Assembly (NCBI GenBank): GCA_913055615.1
Contig: CAJXKK010000011.1
Location: 1 to 64,000 of the forward strand
Length of the DNA stretch: 64,000 nucleotides
Origin: an uncultured Ectothiorhodospiraceae bacterium
GTDB taxonomy: Bacteria; Pseudomonadota; Gammaproteobacteria; XJ16; Halofilaceae
Direction: 5' to 3'
Each line of letters opens with the position of its first letter. Within the stretch, counting starts at the first letter, position 1. Below are positions 36,406-49,412 of this stretch, piece after piece. The position numbers and the translations under genes are program-made. The notes under the pieces are model-generated. The model saw only the letters and a program-made list of their open reading frames with translations. It was not told the origin of the DNA and made no database searches.

Positions 36406-38181
36406 TCAGGTCGCGGCGCTTTGCTCGCCACCCGATGATTCCATCGCCTCGTCGTACCCGAAATAAGGCAACAGCGGACCGATCTCTTCGCGGAACGGCT
36501 CCAGCCAGGCTGCATAACGCTGCCAGCGAGCAATCGACGAGCTGTACAGCCCCTTCGTGACCTGTTCATAACTGGGCGTCGTCACCATGCCGGTCTTGTT
36601 GGCACGGGCCGCGTACTCCGAAACATCCGCGTGCCAGTCGAGACCGATACCCTCGAGGGCGCGAGTGACTTCCCCCTGGAAGTCGGTCACGAGCTCCTCG
36701 TAACGCAATCGGATCGCCTGCTCCGGACAGGCCTGCTCAAACAACTGCATCATTCTCAGCAGGCGAGCGCAGAGCGTGGCGGTCGATCCGAGTTCCAGGA
36801 AATGCACGCTCGCCGGATTCAGCTGGAAGTCCTGCATGTAACTGCTCAGCGCGGCATCGTAGGGATGGCGCAGCGCGATGATTACCCGCGCGTCGGGGAA
36901 CACCTTCGGCAGGACATCGAGGTGCGCCGCGTGCAGCGGATTCTTGTCGATCACTATCCGGCCATCGGTCAGATCGATGTGTCGATCGACGTAGTCCCAG
37001 TAGACCCGCCGCGCCTCGCCCGGCGAACGACCGGCGGCGATCGCGGACTCCGCCATGCGCAGCGTATCGAACTCCTCCAGCACCTGGGTCTCGGGATGCG
37101 CGCCTAGCATCCGGTCGAGCAGCGTAGTCCCCGAGCGCGGCAGACCGACGAGAAAGACCGGTGTACGGCGCTCGTCGCGTACCGCCTCACGATCCGTCTG
37201 CATGGGTGAAGCGATCCCCCGCTCGATCTTCTCCGCGACGTACTCGAGGTATTTCCTGCTTCGCAGCCGGACCGCTACATCCTGTTTCGCGCGTGCGCGG
37301 TTCGCCCGCTCGAATGCCGCCATGGCCTCGTCCATTCGACCGGACCGGTCGAGGAGGTTGCCCTGGCGGTAGCCGAGAAAATCCTGTCCCGTGCGTCGAT
37401 GCGCCTCGTCGAGCAGTTCCAGTGCCTCTTCATATCGCTCTTCGCGCACGAGCAGCTGCGCCCGCAACCCTTGCGCCTGCGCGGCCCCTTGCGCCGCCTC
37501 ACCGAAGGCATCCGCCGTTGGCAGCCACTCGGCCGCCTCGTCGGCACGATTGTTCTGCTCCAGGAAACCAGCGAATTCGAGGCGCAGCCATGGATCGTCG
37601 GGATCTTTTGAGACCAGCGTCTGGTAGGCGGTGTACGCCTGTTCGGCCCAGCCAAGAATACCGAGCAGAATCGCGCGGTTGTGCTCAGCACCCGCCCACT
37701 CGGGGTCCACTTCGAGCAGACGCTCCAGGCTGTCGAGCGCCTCACGGTTGCGACCGTGATCCATCTGCGCCATGGCCATGTTGTACAATGCCGTCGGGCT
37801 ATCCGGCGAGCGTTTCAGAACCCGCCGAAAGGTCTCGACGGCCGCGTCGAACCGGCCCTGCATGTGCTGCGCATTTCCCAGGCCGAGCCAGCCCTCGATG
37901 CGTTCCGGCACCATCTGCACGGCCCGTCTGAGGTGTTCCTCGGCGCGGCGGGAATCGCCCAGTTGCGCCTCCACGAGGCCGGCGAGCAGCGAGACCTCGC
38001 CCGGGACCGAGGCCATGTCGAGCAGTGGTGCCAGCAGACTCTGCGCCTGCCGCGGCTTACCGCCCTCATAAGCGGCGATCGCCTGCTGCCAGGCCTCCTG
38101 TGGCGTCGCCGGCGGCTTCGCCTTGTTACCGCTTGCCGGCTGTTGCCGCCCGGCCGGGCGACTCTTTTTACTGCGCCCCAT
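36406..38181 (-). CDS. TPR-repeat sulfotransferase (first of two paralogues), 591 aa
   Basis: A basic, low-complexity N terminus (about 1-25), TPR repeats (about 30-290), and a sulfotransferase domain (about 335-560) with the PAPS 5'-phosphosulfate loop GLPRSGTTLLDRML and the 3'-phosphate binding segment VIIALRHPYDAALS. Such cytosolic enzymes move sulfate from PAPS onto an acceptor, protein or glycan; TPR may bring the acceptor. No sulfate-activation genes lie nearby. A paralogue with the same plan is at 54072-56120. Confidence 0.88.
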   Translation of the reverse strand: MGRSKKSRPAGRQQPASGNKAKPPATPQEAWQQAIAAYEGGKPRQAQSLLAPLLDMASVPGEVSLLAGLVEAQLGDSRRAEEHLRRAVQMVPERIEGWLGLGNAQHMQGRFDAAVETFRRVLKRSPDSPTALYNMAMAQMDHGRNREALDSLERLLEVDPEWAGAEHNRAILLGILGWAEQAYTAYQTLVSKDPDDPWLRLEFAGFLEQNNRADEAAEWLPTADAFGEAAQGAAQAQGLRAQLLVREERYEEALELLDEAHRRTGQDFLGYRQGNLLDRSGRMDEAMAAFERANRARAKQDVAVRLRSRKYLEYVAEKIERGIASPMQTDREAVRDERRTPVFLVGLPRSGTTLLDRMLGAHPETQVLEEFDTLRMAESAIAAGRSPGEARRVYWDYVDRHIDLTDGRIVIDKNPLHAAHLDVLPKVFPDARVIIALRHPYDAALSSYMQDFQLNPASVHFLELGSTATLCARLLRMMQLFEQACPEQAIRLRYEELVTDFQGEVTRALEGIGLDWHADVSEYAARANKTGMVTTPSYEQVTKGLYSSSIARWQRYAAWLEPFREEIGPLLPYFGYDEAMESSGGEQSAAT

Positions 38182-38249
38182 GCGTGCGTTCTCCCGATCC
38201 GATTCGCGCGACGGACCTTAGCACAGCTTGCGCCCGTCGCCCCGGGGTG

Positions 38250-38284
38250 GCTGAATGGCCCGGGAACGAGTCGGCCCGGGCCAT
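38250..38284. other. Inverted repeat between divergent genes
   Basis: ATGGCCCGGG and CCCGGGCCAT surround about 11-15 bases in the gap between the TPR-sulfotransferase and glutamate dehydrogenase genes. A possible operator or RNA hairpin. Confidence 0.35.
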
Positions 38285-38344
38285 GTATTGCCGGGACTTG
38301 CGCCGGCACAACGAGGAAAACAACACCAATAACAGGAGGGGCTC

Positions 38345-39763
<1,419 letters not shown>

Positions 39764-40293
39764 CGGAAGTGCGTACGAAGGCCTACCCCGTCGTCGACCG
39801 GGCCGCTACCGTCACTTCATTTCCTTGCGATAACGGGGTTCTCTCGCGTTCGCGACGGCGGGCGCGCGGTGCCGTGCCCGTCATTGCGGGCGCAGCCACC
39901 GCTGCGAGGAGCCGAAGGCGACGCGGCAGGCGCCAATCCCGTGCCGGCGGAGCGCTTCGGTGGCGCCTCGGTTTGGCGGAGTCCGCGGGGATCGGATGCG
40001 GGACATCCGTAAGACGGTACGGGCGGTCGACGTGCCGTACCGTCACTGGATCGCCACGCTCCCTTCGGTCGCTCGCGATGACGGTGTTTTCTCGTTTTCG
40101 CGCGGGCAGGCGCACGCCGCGACCTGCCGCCTGCCGCCTGCCGCCTGCCGCCTGCCGCCTGCCGCCTGCCGCCTGCCGCCTGCCGCCTGCCGCCTGCCGC
40201 CTTGGCCCTTGGCCCTTGGCCCTTGGCCCTTGGCCCTTGCCGCCCCGCGGATTCCCTGCTTCACTGCGCGCTTTCCAGACCAACGGAGCCGCC
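39764..40293. repeat. Repeat region before tatD: ATTGCG-type inverted element plus heptad array
   Basis: No gene. An inverted pair, CGTCATTGCGGGCGCAG (39880) and TCGCTCGCGATGACG (to about 40083), resembles the widespread 'GTCATTGCGAG' intergenic repeats. Eleven CCTGCCG heptads (40123-40199) continue without loss of register into five CCTTGGC heptads (40200-40234). The array ends 60 bases before tatD. The composite-element core is absent here. Confidence 0.8.
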
Positions 40294-41079
40294 ATGGACC
40301 TCGTCGATATCTGCGCGAACCTGACCCATGAATCGTTTCATGACGATATCGATGCGGTGCTTGCGCGGGCCCATGAGGCCGGGGTGAACCACCTCGCGAT
40401 CACCGGCGCCGACGAGGCTGGCAGCGAGGCGGCACTGGACATCGCGCGACGTGATCCGGACGCGCTGCGCGCGACCGCCGGCGTGCATCCGCATGTCGCG
40501 GTCGATGCAAGTGAGCGGGTGATCGATCATCTGCGCGCGCTGGCGCAGCATCCGCTGGTGAGCTGCGTCGGCGAGGCCGGTCTCGACTTCAATCGCGATT
40601 TCTCGCCCCGGGCGGCCCAGGAGCGGCTGTTCGAGGCGCAGCTCGAACTCGCCGCCGAACTGGGCCTGCCGGTCTTCGCGCACGAACGCGATGCCCATGA
40701 GCGCTTTATGGCGATCCTGCGCGAATGGCGCGACCGTATCCCCGCCATCGTGGTGCACTGCTTCACGGGGACGGCGGAGGCGCTCGGCAACTACCTCGAG
40801 ATGGACTGCCATATCGGCATCACCGGCTGGATCTGCGACGAGCGCCGCGGCGCGCACCTGCTGGAATGCACCCACCGGATCCCGGACAACCGCCTGATGG
40901 TGGAAACGGATGCCCCCTATCTGATGCCGCGCGACCTGAAACCCAAACCGAAGACCCGCCGCAACGAACCGGCCAACCTGCCCCACATCGTCCGCCGCAT
41001 CGCCGAGGCGCGGGGCGAGTCTCCCGAGACCACGGCCGAACACACGACCGCGACCGCGCGGCGCTTTTTCGGCTTCTGA
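40294..41079 (+). CDS. tatD: TatD family DNase, 261 aa
   Basis: TIM-barrel metal-dependent hydrolase with 3'-5' exonuclease activity in E. coli. Visible ligands: ICANL at the start, GVHPH, VGEAGLDFNRD, AHERDA, HCFTG and ETDAPYL. The ANLTHE start instead of the usual H-x-H is as in E. coli TatD itself. The reading frame extends far upstream, but the ATG at 40294 follows CGGAG and starts with the conserved DLVDICANL. Confidence 0.93.
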   Translation: MDLVDICANLTHESFHDDIDAVLARAHEAGVNHLAITGADEAGSEAALDIARRDPDALRATAGVHPHVAVDASERVIDHLRALAQHPLVSCVGEAGLDFNRDFSPRAAQERLFEAQLELAAELGLPVFAHERDAHERFMAILREWRDRIPAIVVHCFTGTAEALGNYLEMDCHIGITGWICDERRGAHLLECTHRIPDNRLMVETDAPYLMPRDLKPKPKTRRNEPANLPHIVRRIAEARGESPETTAEHTTATARRFFGF

Positions 41080-41677
41080 GCCGGCCTCCCGCCCAGTCGC
41101 ATTTCGTAGCCCGGATGAAGCGAAGCGGAATCCGGGACCGCACACCCCGGATTACGGCTACGCCTCCATCCGGGCTACGGTTCTGGATCACCGCGCTCGC
41201 GGCGTTAGGGTTTACGCATGGATTCAACCCGCACGAACCGAATCCGGCGTGGCTTCGGGTTCTCGTGGAGGCGGGGAGAGCGCCGAGTACGCAAAGAGAG
41301 CGAAAGACGGTAAAACCGCGCAGAGCCGCCCCCTGTCTCTCGAATTCTTTGCGCTCCCTGCGTGCTCCGCGCCTCTGCGAAAAAAACGATCCCCGCATCC
41401 CGAGTGCGTCCCCATTTGCCGGGCTGCCCCGGCGGACCGTATCGCAGGGATTCACCGTATCGACCGCGCCGGGCAAAGCCCGCCTACGAGTCAGCGCCCG
41501 AAGCGCCGGATTCCGACCCGAGGCACCACCGCGCGCGTTCGCCTTCGGGGAAAACGCGCCTACGCCTGACTCCTGCCGCCTGCCGCCTGACTCCTCGACC
41601 TGACGTGACACCGGATCACCGCTCCGGCACAATCCGGAGGTTCGCAGGCCGCCGCAGCGATGGAGATTTCCGGCCCG
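41080..41677. repeat. Intergenic repeat cluster (families A, F, D and heptads)
   Basis: Without a gene. A small family A palindrome (41105-41179), a diverged family F stretch (about 41259-41400, rich in GCAAAG and its complement), a family D unit ending AAAACGCGCCTACG (about 41536-41568), then heptads of the CCTNNNN form (41569-41605) just before the phosphofructokinase gene. Confidence 0.75.
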
Positions 41678-43662
<1,985 letters not shown>

Positions 43663-43809
43663 GGCGCTTTGCCCGTCCAGGCACGGTTGCCGCCAGCGCG
43701 CATCGCCCTGATCGCGTCGGGCGGCACCGGATGTGCACGATCGCGAGCAGGCTCGTGCGCCTGTGGAGACGTTGCCGGGGGCTTGAATAAGCCTCAAAGC
43801 CGGTAGCTT

Positions 43810-43898
43810 CCCCGGATTCCGCCTTCGGCTCCATCCGGGCTACGGGTCATTCGTCGAGAGTCCTGTAGCCCGGATGCAGCCGAAGGCGGAATCCGGGA
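43810..43898. repeat. Family A REP doublet, outward-facing
   Basis: The order of units is reversed compared with the RAYT island: CCCCGGATTCCGCCTTCGGC...GGGCTACG first, GTAGCCCGGATGCAGCCG second, with about 20 bases between. It lies between adk and the convergent GGDEF-EAL gene and could act as a two-way terminator. Confidence 0.85.
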
Positions 43899-43911
43899 AT
43901 ACCCCTCCCGA

Positions 43912-45657
43912 CTACAAAGGGGCCGTCAGGCGGCGCGGGCTGGCGATCAGGAACCCCTGCACGAAGTCGATGCCGAGCGCGGTGAGGGCATCCAGCACAT
44001 CGCCGGACTCGACGCTCTCGGCGACCACCTCCTTGCCGGCGGCGTGGCCGATTTTCATGATCGCCTCGACGATCGTGCGGTCGAGTTCATCGTCGATCAT
44101 CGCACGCACGAACGAACCGTCGATCTTGAGGTAATCGGCCGGCAGGGACTTGAGGTAGGCGAAGGAACTCAGCCCGCTGCCGAAATCGTCCAGCGCCACC
44201 GCACAGCCGAGTTCGCGCACGTGCGACATGAAGCGCAAGGCGGCGCTCATGTTGGCGATCGCGGCGGTCTCGGTGATCTCGAAACAGATCCGCTCCCCCG
44301 CCACGCCCGACTCGATCAGCCGCTCGCCGACGTAATCGGGGAGCGTATCGTCCGACAGCGAGGTGCCGGAGAGGTTGATGAACCAGCGCCCCCCCGTCCG
44401 GGGTCTCTGGCCGATGGCGCGGAACGCGTGATCGATGACCCAGCGATCCAGCAGCGGCATGAGCTCGAACTGCTCCGCCGCGGGGATGAACAACCCCGGC
44501 TCCACCAGACGGCCATCCGATTCCTCCATACGCACCAGCAGTTCGGAGTGCGGGTAATCCCCCGGCGCGGCCGCGCGATCGATCGACTGCTCGAACAGCA
44601 CGAGTTCGTCGTTCTGCAGCGCGTGCTGCAGGCGCGCCACCCACTGCATCGCGCCGCGGCGGCGGGCCAGATCGGCATCCTCCTCCGTATACAGGCGGAT
44701 GCCGTTCCGGCCGAGGTCTTTCGCCGCGTGGCAGGCGATATCGGCCCGGCGCATGACCTCCGCCATCCCCAGACCCGCCTCGCCGATACCGACGACGCCG
44801 ATACTGATGCCAATCCGGTAGCTGTGCCCCTCCCAGGAGAAATGCCAGGCGTTGACCGCGCGGCGCATCTGCTCGGCGATGCGCCAGGCGCGGCTCGCGG
44901 GACAGTGCTCCAGCAGAACCGCGAACTCATCCGGTCCGACCCGGGCGAGCGTGTGCCCGGCGGGCACCAGCCCCGCGATCACGGAGGCGAGCTGGCGGAT
45001 CAGCTCGTCGCCGGCATGGTGGCCGCAGTTCTCGTTGATGACCCGGAACTGGTCGACATCGAGATACAGGAAGGCATGACCCACATCGCCGATGGCGGTG
45101 CAGGCCTGGGCAAGATCGAGCTCGAGCTGCTGGCGATTGGCGAGGCCGGTCAGCGAGTCGCGCGATGCAACCCGCTCGAGTTCGGCCGCCACCAGCCGAT
45201 GATCGCGCCGGTTGTCGGCCTCGCGCAGTTCACGCTCGACGGCCGGTCCGAGGCGCGAGAGATTGTCCTTGAGGACATAGTCGTTGACACCCGCCTTCAT
45301 CGCATCGACCGCGCGGGCGTCGGCGAGATTCGCCGATACGAGGATCACGGGCATATCCATGCCGCGCTCGTGAACCGCATTGAGTACGTCGTCGGGTGAG
45401 AACTGCGGCATATTGTAGTCGGTGATGATGAGGTCCCACTCGGCCTCATCGAGGGCCTCGCGCAGCCCCCGCGGGTAGTCCACCCGCCGATACGTCGTGT
45501 CAAAGCCGGCCCGGCGCAGCTCGCGGACCAGCAACAGGGTGTCGTCCTCGGAATCCTCCGCGACGAGCAGACGCAGCGAGCGTCGGTGTTCCGGCCCTCC
45601 CGAAGGACCTGCAGAGGCGGCGCGGTCGACCTCACCGCGACCGGTATCGATTGCCAT
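43912..45657 (-). CDS. Receiver-GGDEF-EAL protein, cyclic-di-GMP related, 581 aa
   Basis: Domains: CheY-like receiver (about 27-150, with the AEDSEDD acidic start, phosphorylatable Asp in LIITDYNMP and Lys in DYVLKDN), GGDEF domain (about 165-330) and EAL domain (about 345-580). The diguanylate cyclase site is altered to GPDEF. In the EAL domain the signature reads ELL, while DDFGSG, KIDGSFV and the final QGFLIASP are kept. It is thus more likely a phosphodiesterase or a c-di-GMP/GTP sensor than a cyclase. Its neighbour upstream is a decayed histidine kinase. The ATG at 45657 follows AGAGG. Confidence 0.88.
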   Translation of the reverse strand: MAIDTGRGEVDRAASAGPSGGPEHRRSLRLLVAEDSEDDTLLLVRELRRAGFDTTYRRVDYPRGLREALDEAEWDLIITDYNMPQFSPDDVLNAVHERGMDMPVILVSANLADARAVDAMKAGVNDYVLKDNLSRLGPAVERELREADNRRDHRLVAAELERVASRDSLTGLANRQQLELDLAQACTAIGDVGHAFLYLDVDQFRVINENCGHHAGDELIRQLASVIAGLVPAGHTLARVGPDEFAVLLEHCPASRAWRIAEQMRRAVNAWHFSWEGHSYRIGISIGVVGIGEAGLGMAEVMRRADIACHAAKDLGRNGIRLYTEEDADLARRRGAMQWVARLQHALQNDELVLFEQSIDRAAAPGDYPHSELLVRMEESDGRLVEPGLFIPAAEQFELMPLLDRWVIDHAFRAIGQRPRTGGRWFINLSGTSLSDDTLPDYVGERLIESGVAGERICFEITETAAIANMSAALRFMSHVRELGCAVALDDFGSGLSSFAYLKSLPADYLKIDGSFVRAMIDDELDRTIVEAIMKIGHAAGKEVVAESVESGDVLDALTALGIDFVQGFLIASPRRLTAPL

Positions 45658-45718
45658 CGCTAACCTCTTCTCACTCCGACACGGCAACCGCACCTCGCCC
45701 GGAAACCCCGATCAATGG

Positions 45719-47811
45719 TTACCGGCATTCGTTACTGCGCCCCCTCGATACTGCCGATTCACCCGGCCAGGCCGTCTCCGCCCACACGCGCGACGGTGGC
45801 GAGACCGACGCCGACGCCGACGAAGTCCTCATCCTTGTGCAGGCGCTGGAACGGCCCGAACAGCCGCTTCCCCGTAGGCCGAGTCGAAACCGACGCCATT
45901 ATCGTCCACCACATACCATACCACGCCCGCGCACGACTCCCCGTAAAACCTGATCCGGGCCGTCGCCTCATGGACGGTATACTTCCAGGCGTTGGCGAAC
46001 AGGTTATCGAGCACGATCCGCAGCAAGCGCGCATCGTCCTCGGCCTTCACCCCAGGGGCGATCTCGACCCGCACATCGCGGCCGCTGTGGTCGTCGTTGC
46101 GCAGCTCGGTCACGACCTCATCCGCGAGGGCCAACAGATCGGCCGATTCACGCTGGATCTCCCTCTGCGTCAGCCGCGACAACGAGAGCAAATCGTCGAT
46201 CAGGGTCTGCATGCGCTCGGCCGCCGTGCGCACCCGGGCGAAATAATCACGACCGGTATGATCGAGCACCGCGCCGTGATCCTCCTCCAGCGCACGCGCG
46301 AAACCGCGCACATGACGCAGCGGCGCCGCGAGGTCATGGGAGACCGGATAGCTGAAGGCCTCCAGCTCCTGGCTGGCGGTTTTCAGCTCGGTCGTGCGGG
46401 CACTGACCAGCTCTTCCAGGCGATTCTGCTGATCGCGCAGTTCGCGCTCCGCGCGTTTACGCTCGCTGATGTCCACCAGCGTCGACCGGGTGACCCGCTC
46501 GCCCCGCCGACGGATATGGCGCACCATCCACTGCACGGTAATGGTCCGGCCGTCGGCACGGCGCATGTCCGCCGCGTATGCCGCCGGCGCATCGAGCCCG
46601 GCATCACGCGCTTCGTGGCATTCGCGCAGCCGCTCGATCTCATAGTCCTCCACCACATCCTCCAGGCGCTCGCGGCCGAGCAGTTCCGCCGGCGTACCGA
46701 ACCCCAGCATCTCCGCGGCCGTCAGATTGGCGAAGATCATGCGCCAGCCGTGGTCGATGATGATCCCCTGGATCGAGCCCTCGATCAGGTCGCGGTAGCG
46801 GGCCTCGCTGTCGGCGATCTCCCGCGAGCGCCGCTTGATGGCGGTGATGTCGATCCGCAGGCTGACCGACTCGCCATCGGGCATGCGCCGCTCGACCATG
46901 TAGAGCCAGCGCCCGTCCGCCACCTGCTCCTCGCGCGCATGACCGCCACAGCGGTGATGCTCGAGCCGCTCCGCCACCCAGTCCGACTCGCGCCCGGCAG
47001 CGCCCACGCACTGCCCGGCCGCCGCGCTCGCCTGCAGCAGCTCACGGTAGGTGACGCCGCGCTCGAACAGCTGGCGGATCAAGGGGAGCATCGCGCGGTA
47101 CGCCTCGTTGGCCATCACCAGGCGTTACTCCGCGCCGTAGAGCGCGAAGCCCTGATCCAGCGCCTCGATCGCGTGCGCGAGACGTCGTTCCGCCTGACTG
47201 AGCCTTTGATGGATACGCTGGTGCACCACGTTCGCCATACCGGGTGCGAGCGCCAGCAGCAACACCTGCCCGGTCATCACGCCCGCTACCGACAGACTGC
47301 CCGGAGGGGACCACGCGGCCACGGCGAGCGCATGCGCGCCCAGCGCTACCGCCGTGATCAGATGACCGGAGCGCAGCTGATGGGGCCGCATGCGCACGAA
47401 CGGGCCACCGCTGATGAACAGCAGCAGCGCGGTCACGGTGACCGCGCCCCACAGCAGCCAGCCGCCGCCCCCGGTGTCGAGGATCGAGGCGAGCAGATAT
47501 CCGGCGATGATCAGCCCCGCGATCGAGCACACGAGCGTGCGCAGCGGATGCAGCCCGAAGAACACGCGGATGCCACAGAACAGCGCCGCGGCCGCCAGCA
47601 GTTGCAGGAGCACCGTCGCCGGCGTGATCGGCGGTGCGAGGAACTGCGCCAGCAGTCCCGCCGCCCAGGCGAGCGCAAACAGCAGGAACGCGATCAGCCA
47701 GCCGGCGACACCGTGACCGCCGCCCGGCAGACTGCGCAGCCAGCCGATCACCGCGGCGGTCAGCAGTGTCGTCGCGGTGGCGCTCGTCAGCGCGAGGGTG
47801 AGCGGGCTCAT
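45719..47811 (-). pseudogene. Membrane PAS-histidine kinase, inactivated by several lesions
   Basis: The order of parts is six or so membrane segments (from 47811), a PAS_7-like domain, a second PAS (EARYRDLIEGSIQGI), a HisKA domain with FSYPVSHDLAAPLRHVRGF and a HATPase domain with DDNGVGFD. Three lesions: an in-frame TAA at 47125-47127, in the middle of what should read '...FALYGAE-x-RLVMANEAY'; a shift of +1 in a GGGG run near the G1 box, since the next part (GKRLFGPFQRLHKDEDF, GVGVGLATVA) is in another frame; and loss of about 20 bases before a residual RVWAE in a third frame. Probably once the sensor for the downstream receiver-GGDEF-EAL protein. A single sequencing error would not explain it. 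Confidence 0.82.
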
Positions 47812-47845
47812 CGCCCGGGGCGGTCCGGACCGCGACGGTGATGCG

Positions 47846-49243
47846 TCACCGCGACAACCGGTTCCAGGCGTCCAGTGCGGCGACCTTGTAGGCCTCCGCC
47901 AGCGTGGGATAGTTGAACACGGACTCGATGAAGTACTCGAGCGTGCCGCCCAGCTCCATCACCGCATGGCCGATGTGGACCAGCTCGGTCGCGCCCTCGC
48001 CCTCGATATGCACACCCAGCAGCGTGTGATCCTCGAGGCTGAACAGCATCTTGAGCATGCCCTGTTCCAGACCGAGGATCTGGCCGCGCGCCGTCTCGCG
48101 GAAGCGGGCGATGCCGCTCTCGAAGGGGATACCGGCATCCTTGAGTTCCTGCTCGGTGCGCCCCGCCAGGCTGATCTCGGGTACGGAGTAGATCCCGAAG
48201 GGGAAGTTCTCGAGCCGTTTCTGCGGCTCACCGGTCAGGGCATGGCGCGCGGCCCGCCGGCCCTGCTCCATCGATGTCGAGGCGAGTGCGGGGAAGCCGA
48301 TCACATCGCCGACGCCGTAGATATGCGGCACACTCGTCTGGAAATGCTCGTTGACCTCCAGCCGCCCCCGCTTGTCCGCCTCCAGCCCGGCATTCTCCAC
48401 TTTGAGCGAATCGGTGTTGCCCTGGCGCCCGGCGCAGAACAGCGCCAGGTCCGTCACCACACGGCGGCCGCTGGCGAGCTGCGTGATGATCTTGCCGTCG
48501 GTGTCCTCGCGGACCTCGGACACCTCCTCGCCGAGGCGCATGATCATCCCGCGATCACGCATGTGGTGCTGGAATTCCTGAACGATTTCCGCGTCGACGA
48601 ACGACAACAGCTGGTCACGCGCCTCGATGACCGTCACGTTGATATCCAGGGCGCTGAAAATGGTCGCGTACTCGATCCCGATCACGCCGCCGCCGATTAC
48701 GGCCATCGAGCGCGGGAGTTTATCCATGCGCAGGATGTCATCGCTGTCCATGATCTTGCGGCGATCGAACGGGATATGGCTCGGACGATGCGGGCGCGTC
48801 CCGACCGCGAGCACGACGTGATCGGCGGTGTAATCGACGGCGTCATCGTCCGCGGCGCTCTCCGTCACGCGCACCGTGTGGTCATCGACGAAGTGCGCCT
48901 GGCCGCTGATCACATCAACGCCGTTGCGCATCAACTGGTGCTGCATCACCTCGATCTCGTGCTCCAGCGTCATCTGCAGACGCTGCTTGAGATCCTGGAC
49001 GGTGATGTCCTTTTTCACGCGGTAGGCGCGGCCGTAGAAGCCCCGTTCGCGCCAGCCGGTGAGGTTGAGGACCGTCTCGCGCAGGGTCTTGCTCGGGATG
49101 GTGCCGGTATGGACGGCGTTACCGCCGATCACATGCTTGCGCTCGACCACGGCCGCGCGTTTGCCCAGCTTCGCGGCCTGGACGGCGGCTCGCTGGCCCG
49201 AAGGGCCGCTGCCGATGACGAGGAGATCGTAGTGTTGGCTCAT
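47846..49243 (-). CDS. sthA: Soluble pyridine nucleotide transhydrogenase, 465 aa
   Basis: FAD flavoprotein that balances NADH and NADPH in the cytoplasm. The FAD motif GSGPSGQRAA, then GGNAVHTGTIPSKTLRE, where the redox Cys pair of related disulfide reductases is missing as in true SthA; NAD motif GGGVIGIEYATIF and the C-terminal dimer domain follow. ATG at 49243 is preceded by AGGAG; the frame upstream is not conserved-looking. The gene ends 34 bases before the kinase pseudogene. Confidence 0.94.
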   Translation of the reverse strand: MSQHYDLLVIGSGPSGQRAAVQAAKLGKRAAVVERKHVIGGNAVHTGTIPSKTLRETVLNLTGWRERGFYGRAYRVKKDITVQDLKQRLQMTLEHEIEVMQHQLMRNGVDVISGQAHFVDDHTVRVTESAADDDAVDYTADHVVLAVGTRPHRPSHIPFDRRKIMDSDDILRMDKLPRSMAVIGGGVIGIEYATIFSALDINVTVIEARDQLLSFVDAEIVQEFQHHMRDRGMIMRLGEEVSEVREDTDGKIITQLASGRRVVTDLALFCAGRQGNTDSLKVENAGLEADKRGRLEVNEHFQTSVPHIYGVGDVIGFPALASTSMEQGRRAARHALTGEPQKRLENFPFGIYSVPEISLAGRTEQELKDAGIPFESGIARFRETARGQILGLEQGMLKMLFSLEDHTLLGVHIEGEGATELVHIGHAVMELGGTLEYFIESVFNYPTLAEAYKVAALDAWNRLSR

Positions 49244-49412
49244 GGACCACTCCTGCTGGCTTGTTCTTGTCGAATGTCCCCTCGCGGCCCCGCCGGGTGG
49301 ACGGTGTGGGGCAGCAGGCATCACGCACGGGCCAACGCGGGCACGCTGTGCGCCGCCGATTTTTCACATTCGGGGAAAACAAGTCCAGCGGTGGACAATG
49401 GGCCGCGGCGAC

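Noticed and set aside
40123-40234. CRISPR array suspicion for the tandem repeats
   Set aside because: Units are seven bases with no spacers, and no cas genes are present.
47125-47127. Interpretation of the TAA as the boundary between two separate functional genes
   Set aside because: The two parts are in the same frame and form one continuous PAS motif across the stop; the kinase end is itself disrupted by two more lesions.
45715-47841. Long + strand open frame opposite the histidine kinase
   Set aside because: Antisense frame caused by codon bias; the minus strand shows clear kinase domains, although broken.
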